Source of the DNA: an uncultured Kiritimatiellota bacterium
GTDB lineage: Bacteria > Verrucomicrobiota > Kiritimatiellia > RFP12 > UBA1067
Assembly: GCA_934635225.1 (NCBI GenBank)
Contig: CAKTYZ010000003.1
Span: 1-64,000 of the forward strand
Length of the DNA: 64,000 nt
Direction: 5' to 3'
Shown: positions 57,814-64,000 of the stretch, one piece after another
Layout: each line of letters starts with the position of its first letter
Numbering within the stretch: the stretch's first letter is position 1
The notes under the pieces: model-generated
What the model saw: the letters and a program-made list of their open reading frames with translations, nothing else
Database searches by the model: none
What the model was told of the DNA's origin: nothing
Position numbers and translations under genes: made by a program

Positions 57814-59235
57814 TCAGGACGGTTTGGAACACGCCGCGCTCAGGCCGCAGACCAGACAGGCCAACAAGATGACCGCCAGAAACCACTTCAGCGCACTGCG
57901 GAAGACCTCGCCCGCCCGCCCCGGAATCAGCGCCGCCGCCGTGCCGATGGCAATCGACTGCGGGCAGATCATCTTTCCGATGCCCGCGCCCATCACGTTG
58001 GCCGCCGCGAGCAGGTTCGCCGACACGCCGAGCTGCGTCGCCGCGCGGACCTGCAACGCGCCGAAGAGGACGTTCGCGTTCGTGCCCGAGCCCGTGACGA
58101 ACCCGCCCAGCGCGCCGACGACCGGCGCGAAAAACGGATAGGCCGCGCCCGTCATCGACACCAGCGCGTCCGCCAGCGTCGCGATCATTCCCGAGGCCGT
58201 CATGACCCGCGCAAGGACGAGGACGCAGCAAATCGTCGCGAAAGCCGTCCAATAGGAGACGAACGTCTTGCCGAGCACCCGAAGCGAACGGCGGAAAGAC
58301 AGCCTTTGCACGGCACCGCCAAGAAAGCCCGCCAGCAGGACCAGCACGCCCGGCGAAGCGACGCGCTGCCAGCCCGACGGCAAGAGGACCGACGCGCTCA
58401 GCAACAGCACGACAAAGCCAAATGGCGCCCACGCAAGGGCCTGCGCACGGAAGTCGCCGCCCGCGAGACGCCCCTTGGTCACGGCCAGCGACACGCCCGC
58501 GAGGACGGAAAGCCCGCCCAGGATGTCCGGCAGCCCGGGGCCGAGGCAACGCGCCGCCAACAGCCACGGCACGAGGAACGCCGCGTCGGCGACGAGCGCA
58601 AGGCCCATCATTCCCCGAAGCGCCGCGCGTCCGCCGCAGACCAGCAGGACGAGGAACGGGCCAAGCGCCGTGATCGCGAGCTGGAGAGCCGCCGTCGCCC
58701 ACGTCAGCACCGCCGCGTCACAGCCGCAGACTTTCGCAAGAATCGCGACGGGAACGCCGACCGAGCCGAATGCCGTGGGCGTCGTGTTGACGACCAGGCA
58801 GACGAGGACCGCCTTCAGCGGATCGAACCCGACGCCCACGAGAATCGCCGCCGGAATCGCCACCGCCGTGCCAAATCCCGCCATGCCTTCCATGAAGTTC
58901 CCGAAGCCCCAGACGATCAGGAGCGCGAGGACGCGCGCATCCGACGAGACACGGGAGAGTCCCGACCGGATCGTCACCATCGCGCCCGACTCGACCGTGA
59001 GCGAATAGACGAAGAGCGCCGCAAGGACGACCAGGCAAATCGGATAAAGCGCGAAGCCGACGCCGTCCAGCACGACCGCGCCCGTCGCCGCCCACGTCAA
59101 GTTCGCGCCGAAGAAGCCGCGCGCGACCGCCACGGCCAGCAAGGCCGCGCCGAAAGCCGCCTTGTGCGCCTTCACCTTGAAGACCGCCAGGGCAACCGCG
59201 AGAAAGACAATCGGGAGTACGGACAGGACCAGCAT
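57814..59235 (-). CDS. lldP: L-lactate/glycolate permease
   Basis: 473 aa, about 12-13 membrane spans, a little shorter than typical LldP. Family marks NFMEGMAGFGTAVAIPAAIL, VNTTPTAFGSVGVPVAIL and VTGSGTNANVLFGALQ. Proton-coupled uptake or release of lactate or glycolate at the inner membrane. It follows the V-ATPase A gene by 23 bases, where subunit B is normally found. No ribosome-binding site is obvious before the ATG at 59235. In a fermenting organism it might export lactate or use the ion gradient maintained by the ATPase; that is inference. Confidence 0.9.
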   Translation of the reverse strand: MLVLSVLPIVFLAVALAVFKVKAHKAAFGAALLAVAVARGFFGANLTWAATGAVVLDGVGFALYPICLVVLAALFVYSLTVESGAMVTIRSGLSRVSSDARVLALLIVWGFGNFMEGMAGFGTAVAIPAAILVGVGFDPLKAVLVCLVVNTTPTAFGSVGVPVAILAKVCGCDAAVLTWATAALQLAITALGPFLVLLVCGGRAALRGMMGLALVADAAFLVPWLLAARCLGPGLPDILGGLSVLAGVSLAVTKGRLAGGDFRAQALAWAPFGFVVLLLSASVLLPSGWQRVASPGVLVLLAGFLGGAVQRLSFRRSLRVLGKTFVSYWTAFATICCVLVLARVMTASGMIATLADALVSMTGAAYPFFAPVVGALGGFVTGSGTNANVLFGALQVRAATQLGVSANLLAAANVMGAGIGKMICPQSIAIGTAAALIPGRAGEVFRSALKWFLAVILLACLVCGLSAACSKPS

Positions 59236-59258
59236 CTGCGGCTTGACGGCGAGACCGC

Positions 59259-61016
59259 TTACAGGGCGTTCTCGATCTTCCGGATCAGCGTCGCCCTGAG
59301 CGTCTCGAACTCCGGCGCGTCCATCGTCTTGTCGTTCCAGTCGATGAAAGTCTGCTGAAGGTCCATGAAGAACTTGCGCGCCGCCGTCTTCTCCGTGAAG
59401 GAATACGTCGCGGAAAGCGCCCGCTCGACGATGTCGAACATGACTTTCTGGCGCGCGACCGGCGTCGTCGCGTCCGCTTCGCTGAAGGCGTTCTGCTGCA
59501 GGTAGACGGCATCGAGGAACTCGGCCTTCAGGTAGGTCGTGAAATCGTCAAGGGACGTCCCCTCTTCGCCGACGACCTTCATCATCTGCCCGACTTCGTT
59601 GCCCTTGCGCAGAATCGCACGCGCCCGCTCGACGCGGTCCTGCTCAATGACCGAGTTGTAGTGGCTCCACGAGTCAAGCGGATCGATCGCCGGATAGCGC
59701 CGCGCGTCCGACCGTGCCCGCGACAGGCCGTGGAAGCCGCCGACGACCTTCAGCGTCGCCTGCGTCACGGGCTCGTCGAAGTTGCCGCCCGCCGGCGAGA
59801 CCGTGCCGCCGATCGTGACCGACCCCGTCTCGCCGTTGCGAAGCCTCACGCGGCCCGCGCGCTCGTAGAAGGCCGCGATGCGCGACTCCAGATACGCGGG
59901 GAACGCCTCTTCGCCCGGGATTTCCTCCAAACGGCCCGAGAGTTCGCGCATCGCCTGCGCCCAGCGCGAAGTCGAGTCCGCGAGGACCAGCACGTTGAGC
60001 CCCATCTGGCGGAAGTATTCCGCAATCGTGACCGCCGTGTAGACAGACGCTTCGCGCGACGCCACCGGCATCGACGAGGTATTGCAGATGATGACCGTGC
60101 GCTTCATGAGCGACTGCCCCGTCTTCGGGTCCACGATCTCGGGGAACTCCTTCAGCGTCTCGACGACCTCGCCCGCGCGCTCGCCGCATGCGGCGGAGAT
60201 GACGACGTCAACCTTCGCGTAGCGCGCCGTCGTCTGCTGGAGAACCGTCTTGCCCGCGCCAAACGGGCCCGGAATGCAGTAGGTTCCGCCAATGGCGACG
60301 GGGAAGAACGTGTCAATCGTGCGCACGGTCGTCTCCAGCGTCTCCTCCGGAGCAAGACGCTCGGCAAAGCACCTGATCGGAACCTTCACCGGCCAGCGCT
60401 GGAGCATCTGGACGGGAATCTCCTTGCCAGACTCGTCCGCCAGCGTCGCAATCGTCTCCGTCACCGTGTAGTCGCCCTCGGCCGCAACGGACTTGACGAC
60501 GTAGGCTCCCCGGAAGGCGAACGGAACCATGATCTTGTGGCCCGGCATCGTCTTGTTGTCGAAGATGCCTTCCGTCACCCAGCCCAGAAAATCGCCCGCG
60601 CGCACGCGGTCGCCGACTTTCGCCAGCGGATGGAAGTCCCACTTCCTGTCACGCGGCAGACCCGGCAGGTAAAGCCCGCGCTGCAGGAAGAACGCCGCAC
60701 TTTCGGAGATCTTCCCGGCCTCCTTCGCGAGTTCCGCCAACGGGTTCTGAAGCCCGTCATACACCTGCGCGAGCAGACCCGGGCCAAGTTCCGCCGCCAG
60801 AAGCTCTCCCGTGAACTCGACGTCCGTCCCCACGGCAAGGTCCGTCGTGGACTCGAACACCTGAAGGTCGCACTTCTCGCCGCGCACGCGCACGATCTCA
60901 GCCATCAGGCGCTTGTCGCCCAGCTTCGCGTAGCCGACCTCGTTCTGCGCCACCGCGCCGTCGAAACGGACGGTGATCATGTTGCCGTTGACACCTGTGA
61001 TTTTGCCTGTCGTCAT
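59259..61016 (-). CDS. atpA: V/A-type ATP synthase subunit A
   Basis: 585 aa, full length. Catalytic subunit with the bulge domain characteristic of V/A-type (about 110-190) and Walker A GPFGAGKTV at 250-258 (Lys 256). Further marks: ACGERAGEVVETLKEFPEI, NTSSMPVASREASVYTAVTI and LADSTSRWAQAMRELSGRLE. It works with subunit B, which is not in the window. Preceded by DUF2764 and subunit E as in Treponema and Chlamydia operons, but the next gene is a lactate permease. Confidence 0.96.
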   Translation of the reverse strand: MTTGKITGVNGNMITVRFDGAVAQNEVGYAKLGDKRLMAEIVRVRGEKCDLQVFESTTDLAVGTDVEFTGELLAAELGPGLLAQVYDGLQNPLAELAKEAGKISESAAFFLQRGLYLPGLPRDRKWDFHPLAKVGDRVRAGDFLGWVTEGIFDNKTMPGHKIMVPFAFRGAYVVKSVAAEGDYTVTETIATLADESGKEIPVQMLQRWPVKVPIRCFAERLAPEETLETTVRTIDTFFPVAIGGTYCIPGPFGAGKTVLQQTTARYAKVDVVISAACGERAGEVVETLKEFPEIVDPKTGQSLMKRTVIICNTSSMPVASREASVYTAVTIAEYFRQMGLNVLVLADSTSRWAQAMRELSGRLEEIPGEEAFPAYLESRIAAFYERAGRVRLRNGETGSVTIGGTVSPAGGNFDEPVTQATLKVVGGFHGLSRARSDARRYPAIDPLDSWSHYNSVIEQDRVERARAILRKGNEVGQMMKVVGEEGTSLDDFTTYLKAEFLDAVYLQQNAFSEADATTPVARQKVMFDIVERALSATYSFTEKTAARKFFMDLQQTFIDWNDKTMDAPEFETLRATLIRKIENAL

Positions 61017-61045
61017 GGAAAGTTGAAGATTTGGAGGTTTTAGAT

Positions 61046-61492
61046 TTAAAGTTGAATGCGCGTCTCGGCGGTGAGCCTGTCAAAGACGGCGTTTCCGACC
61101 TCAGCCGAAATCCGCGCCCGTTTGAGCGCGATCTTGAGGCGAATCGCGTAAGTCGCAAGGGCCCCCGCGCCAAGCGGGTTCGCCGGCGGCGTCAACTCTC
61201 CCGCCGCGTCCCACCAGACGCGGTCCAGCATCTCGTCTCGCCTGAGAACGTCCGCCTCCTGAAAGCACGCGCGCACGCGGTTCCGCCAGTAGAGCGAACA
61301 GCCCTCCGCCGCGCGGCAGAACCGTTCGCCGCCACGGGCTTCCGCCATCGCGTTGCGGAGCTGGACCTCCAGATCCGTCCACGCCGGGGGAATCTTGACC
61401 TCGGCCTGCGCGGCAAACTCCTCCCACGTGATCGCGGGTGGCTCGCCGAAACGCAAAGCCGGAAGGCTGGCGACGATATAGTCGGTGCTCAT
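61046..61492 (-). CDS. DUF2764 V-ATPase operon protein
   Basis: 148 aa. Starts MSTDYIVASLPALRFGEPPA, the usual start of DUF2764 proteins, which are found between atpE and atpA in spirochaetes, Chlamydia and relatives. Helical, with the WRNRVRACFQEADVLRRDEM segment. Its biochemical role is unknown; an assembly or accessory role for the ATPase is guessed from its constant position. Overlaps atpE by four bases (ATGA) and precedes atpA by 29 bases. Confidence 0.82.
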   Translation of the reverse strand: MSTDYIVASLPALRFGEPPAITWEEFAAQAEVKIPPAWTDLEVQLRNAMAEARGGERFCRAAEGCSLYWRNRVRACFQEADVLRRDEMLDRVWWDAAGELTPPANPLGAGALATYAIRLKIALKRARISAEVGNAVFDRLTAETRIQL

Positions 61493-62055
61493 TTGAGGAG
61501 AGCCGCCAGATCGGGACGAAGCCGCTTGGCGAGTTCCGCCGCAATGACCTCTCCCGTGTAAGCGTGTTCGACGCGCCCGGCGTCAAGCCGAACGGAGAAC
61601 CCCGTGCCCAGCGTCTCGTCCGTCACAAGGGTGAAGTCGCCCAGCGCAGAAGCCTGGGCCTTCAGGGCGGACGCCAGTTTCGCGCCCGCGACAATCTCGC
61701 CGGGGCCGGTCAGGTCCTGAATGGCGGTCGAGACGAGCGCCATGACCGTCTTTTCGTCGGACAGCGCCGCATCGACGTCCTTTGCCAGCAGGTTCTCCAG
61801 CAAAGCCGTGACGGACTCGCGCACGCCCAGGACGACGTCACGCGCGGCCTGCTTCACCGTCTCGGCCGCACGCGCCTGGTAGTCGGTCGCCGCCTTCTCG
61901 GCCGCCGCCTTCGCCCGTGCGGCGGCGGTCTCGGCCTCCTTCACGATTTCCGACGCTTTCGCGCGGGCCTCGGCGACGATGCGCGCGGACTCGGCGTTCG
62001 CCTTCTCAACGCCTTCGCGGTTGATTTTCTCCAACAGTCCCTGTAGATCTTCCAT
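61489..62055 (-). CDS. atpE: V/A-type ATP synthase subunit E
   Basis: 188 aa. Long N-terminal coiled coil (INREGVEKANAESARIVAEA) and globular C-terminus, as in the peripheral-stalk subunit E. First gene of the ATPase cluster, with AGGAG nine bases before the ATG at 62055 and a good promoter upstream. Native composition. Confidence 0.86.
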   Translation of the reverse strand: MEDLQGLLEKINREGVEKANAESARIVAEARAKASEIVKEAETAAARAKAAAEKAATDYQARAAETVKQAARDVVLGVRESVTALLENLLAKDVDAALSDEKTVMALVSTAIQDLTGPGEIVAGAKLASALKAQASALGDFTLVTDETLGTGFSVRLDAGRVEHAYTGEVIAAELAKRLRPDLAALLK

Positions 62056-62085
62056 GTCTCAACACTCCTGTGCTTATAGGGAATA

Positions 62086-62115
62086 ATTATAACCTTTCTG
62101 ACGTCTCACAGTCAA
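62086..62115 (-). promoter_or_regulatory. Promoter of the V-ATPase operon
   Basis: Minus strand TTGACT, 18 bases, TATAAT. The -35 touches a GCCGCC-ACG-GGCGGC hairpin (62116-62130) that could be the end of the uvrC transcript. Confidence 0.75.
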
Positions 62116-62137
62116 GCCGCCACGGGCGGCCTGCCTG

Positions 62138-63604
62138 TCAGGACTTTTCTCCGGCGGCGGCAGAAGCGGCGCGGCGGACTTCGGCGGCCACCGCCTCATT
62201 CACGCCCGCCACGGACGCGATCTCGCCGATCTCTGCCCGCGCGACGCCGTAAATCGACCGAAACGTCCGCAGAAGCTTCATCTTCTTCACTTCGCCAATG
62301 CCAGGGACCTCGTCCAGCACCGATTCGCGGATATGCCGCTCGCGCAGATTGCGGTGATAGGCAATGGCAAAGCGATGCGCCTCGTCCCGCAGACGCGTCA
62401 ACACGAACAGGCCCTGCGAATCGCGCGGCAGAAGAAGATTCTCGCGTCCATCGTCGAAGACGACTTCCTCCTGCCGCTCCGCAAGGCCCACGGTCGGCGG
62501 GACCCGAAAGGAAGGATCGTCCGCCGCCAGTTCCGCAAGCGCCGCGCGCGCCGCGCGCAGCTGCGTGATGCCGCCATCGCACACAAACAAGTCGGGCTGC
62601 GGCAGGTTCGTCCCGTCCGTGAACCGTCGACGCACGACTTCTGCCATCGAACGCGGGTCGTCCGCACCGACAACCGTCTTGATGCGGAAGTGCCGATAAT
62701 AGCGACCGTCGGGCAGGCCGTCGCGCGCGACGACGAGCGACGCGACCGAATCCGTGCCGAAGAGATTGGAGATGTCCACGCATTCAATGGTGCGCGGAGG
62801 CGCGTCAAGCCCCAGCGCGTCGGCCAGTTCCGAAAGCCCCCGTTCGGCCTCCTCCTCGCGCAGGTGCGGCGAACGACGGATGAAATGCGCCTTCGTCATC
62901 TCTTTCAGCGCGAAGACCGTATCTCGCCAGCGGGCCGCCGTCTCGTAGTCCCCCTTCGCCGCCGCGTCGCGCATGCGCGCCTCGACCTCTGTCAGGACGT
63001 CCGGACGTCGGCCTTCCAGGAACGCGCACGCCTCGTCGAAACGCGCCCGATACGCCTCGCGCGTGATCTTGCCGAGACAGGGGGCCGCACAGCGGCGAAT
63101 GACATTCGCGAGACAGTGACGATGCGCGGCCTCGTCAGGAACCAGGCACTCGCATTCGCGAATGCCGTAATGCTTCTCGACAAAGTCCTTCGCCGCACGC
63201 ACGACAGGCGCCGACGGAAACGGTCCGAAGTAACGCGCCCCGTCATCCCGCACGATCCGACAGCAGGTGAAGCGCGGCCAATCGGCCGACGGGTCCGCGC
63301 GCAAGGCCAGATAGCGCTTGTCATCCCGCATGAGGATGTTGAAATGCGGCTTGTACCTCTTGATGAGCGACGCTTCGGTCAGAAGCGACTCGGCCTCGTT
63401 CTTCACCGTCATGAACTCGAAGTCGTAGACCGTCTCGACCATCGAGCGGACCTTCGGCGGATGCTTCGCCCCCGCGCGGAAGTAGGACGTGACGCGCCGT
63501 CGCAGGTTCTTGGCCTTGCCGACGTAGATGATGACGCCCCGGCGATCTCGCATGAGATAACAGCCGGGGCGGTTGGGGACGGACTTCAGCCGTTCTCGAA
63601 TCAA
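62138..63604 (-). CDS. uvrC: UvrABC excinuclease subunit C
   Basis: 488 aa if TTG at 63604 is the start; CTG at 63613, overlapping the tatA stop and five bases after AAGGAG, is an alternative. No ATG suits. GIY-YIG nuclease domain (NRPGCYLMRDRRGVIIYVGK), UVR helix pair around DAAAKGDYETAARWRD, the RNase-H-like second nuclease (VDISNLFGTDSVASLVVARD, FVCDGGITQL, HRNLRER) and helix-hairpin-helix ends (VPGIGEVKKMKLL, IGEIASVAGV). It makes both incisions in nucleotide-excision repair. Shorter than the usual 600 aa, mainly in the central region, but all functional domains are present. Confidence 0.94.
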   Translation of the reverse strand: MIRERLKSVPNRPGCYLMRDRRGVIIYVGKAKNLRRRVTSYFRAGAKHPPKVRSMVETVYDFEFMTVKNEAESLLTEASLIKRYKPHFNILMRDDKRYLALRADPSADWPRFTCCRIVRDDGARYFGPFPSAPVVRAAKDFVEKHYGIRECECLVPDEAAHRHCLANVIRRCAAPCLGKITREAYRARFDEACAFLEGRRPDVLTEVEARMRDAAAKGDYETAARWRDTVFALKEMTKAHFIRRSPHLREEEAERGLSELADALGLDAPPRTIECVDISNLFGTDSVASLVVARDGLPDGRYYRHFRIKTVVGADDPRSMAEVVRRRFTDGTNLPQPDLFVCDGGITQLRAARAALAELAADDPSFRVPPTVGLAERQEEVVFDDGRENLLLPRDSQGLFVLTRLRDEAHRFAIAYHRNLRERHIRESVLDEVPGIGEVKKMKLLRTFRSIYGVARAEIGEIASVAGVNEAVAAEVRRAASAAAGEKS

Positions 63605-63609
63605 GTCCG

Positions 63610-63813
63610 TCAGGCAAGCTCCTTCGCGGGCGTCTTCTCGGCCTCTTCGGCCGCCTCCGCGTCCGCCAGCTCCTTCTCGCCTTCCTGAAGGCCCTTCTTG
63701 AATTCGCCCTTCGCCTTGCCGATCGAACGCGCGAGCTCGGGAATCTTCTTCGCGCCGAACAGCACGGCGACAATCAGCAGGACAATAAGGATTTGCATCA
63801 AACCTGGTCTCAT
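63610..63813 (-). CDS. tatA: Sec-independent translocase subunit TatA
   Basis: 67 aa from the ATG at 63813, with AAGGAG six bases upstream. One membrane helix (LMQILIVLLIVAVLFGAKKI), then the amphipathic PELARSIGKAKGEFKKGLQE and an acidic tail. It forms the Tat export pore together with TatC (not in the window). Tat-like signals occur on the Gfo/Idh oxidoreductase and the metallophosphatase here. It overlaps the possible uvrC start region. Confidence 0.92.
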   Translation of the reverse strand: MRPGLMQILIVLLIVAVLFGAKKIPELARSIGKAKGEFKKGLQEGEKELADAEAAEEAEKTPAKELA

Positions 63814-63853
63814 GTTTTTCTCCTTCTGGATCGAAATGTTGGGTGATAGGATA

Positions 63854-63866
63854 CCGAATTTTTCGG
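63854..63866. promoter_or_regulatory. Inverted repeat in the putative tatA promoter
   Basis: CCGAA-TTT-TTCGG perfect arms. On the minus strand it lies in the spacer between a weak TTGCTT (-35) and TATCCT (-10) before tatA, where an operator would sit. Confidence 0.35.
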
Positions 63867-63926
63867 CAAAAAGCAAGTGCGCCCGCCTTCCGGCCGATCC
63901 AAATGCGGTGCCGTGACGCGCCCCCG

Positions 63927-63956
63927 TTGACAGTCCGGTCTGCCTTTTGGTATACT
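63927..63956 (+). promoter_or_regulatory. tRNA promoter
   Basis: TTGACA, 18 bases, TATACT (TTTTGG before the -10), ending 12 bases before the tRNA. Nearly ideal housekeeping-sigma promoter and the only clear plus-strand promoter in the window. Confidence 0.85.
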
Positions 63957-63968
63957 TTCACCCAATTC

Positions 63969-64000
63969 GGGCGATTAGCTCAGTTGGTTAGAGCATTACC
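63969..64000 (+). tRNA. tRNA gene, 5' part only (cut by window edge)
   Basis: GGGCGAT acceptor strand, TA, then the D-arm GCTCAGTTGGTTAGAGC and the start of the anticodon stem. The anticodon lies beyond the edge. Sequence resembles tRNA-Val, with tRNA-Ile also possible; the identity is not decided. Confidence 0.85.

Noticed and set aside
62116..62130. Hairpin as a definite uvrC terminator
   Set aside because: Short stem with no T-run and it touches the -35 of the V-ATPase promoter; kept only as a remark.
63969..64000. Naming the tRNA by amino acid
   Set aside because: The anticodon is outside the window and the visible half fits more than one tRNA.

Overview
The window looks like a piece of a GC-rich chromosome from an anaerobic, glycan-degrading bacterium of the PVC group, most likely a gut-type Kiritimatiellota. 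This is inferred from gene content, not from a marker search: a V/A-type ATPase segment with a DUF2764 gene, many secreted sialate O-acetylesterases, GH92, GH29 and GH2-like enzymes, large beta-helix proteins, DUF1080/Gfo-Idh pairs and an HU-like protein with an Ig-like tail. Every protein gene I can support lies on the minus strand. The only plus-strand gene is a tRNA cut by the right edge. Long plus-strand reading frames are GC-rich shadows. Ribosome-binding sites are mostly AAAGGA or AAGGAG, and most promoters I can see carry an extended -10 of the form TGN-TATAAT.

Layout in window coordinates (transcription runs right to left). 1-3.4 kb: a cut secreted protein with a 22-base homopolymer, then a three-gene cluster of two DUF1080 proteins around a Gfo/Idh oxidoreductase (3-keto-sugar chemistry). 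3.7-6.2 kb: Tad/Flp pilus genes cpaB and an FHA-fused cpaF. 6.2-12.2 kb: housekeeping (purB, tkt, a YacP-like NYN protein, rpmB, rpsA). 12.5-42.2 kb: a 30-kb glycan-degradation region. It holds two sialate O-acetylesterases, two beta-helix proteins, a GH2-like enzyme, a GH92 mannosidase, three very large paralogous putative glycosidases, a metallophosphatase, a GH29 fucosidase and a GntR/LacI-type regulator. Together these could strip mannose, fucose and O-acetylated sialic acid from complex (perhaps host) glycans.

42.3-52.9 kb: an accessory island, much of it clearly AT-richer. It contains ASCH, Fic, RapZ-C, PDZ-lipoprotein and lipoprotein genes chained by overlapping stop/start codons, two tiny linked ORFs, gene remnants, a 129-bp direct repeat, a RadC-like gene, and a restriction-modification operon (AbiEi-like regulator, C5-methyltransferase, NgoFVII-type nuclease). 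An HU-like protein with a small lipoprotein and a pair of unknown genes follow. 53-64 kb: pilT, an HD-domain protein, purE, pgk, rpsT, a lactate permease, V-ATPase subunits A and E with DUF2764, uvrC, tatA and the tRNA.

The most interesting signals are: (1) a poly-G tract that puts the strong upstream start of a beta-helix gene out of frame with the rest of the protein, as in phase variation; (2) three giant paralogous enzymes with a beta-sandwich apparently inserted in the catalytic barrel and a shared Glu motif; (3) the tightly coupled ASCH-Fic-RapZ-lipoprotein chain; (4) an AbiEi-like gene leading a restriction-modification operon whose methyltransferase is compositionally chimeric; (5) two three-unit arrays of a motif repeated at exactly 23 bp; and (6) a V-ATPase gene set that ends in a lactate permease.
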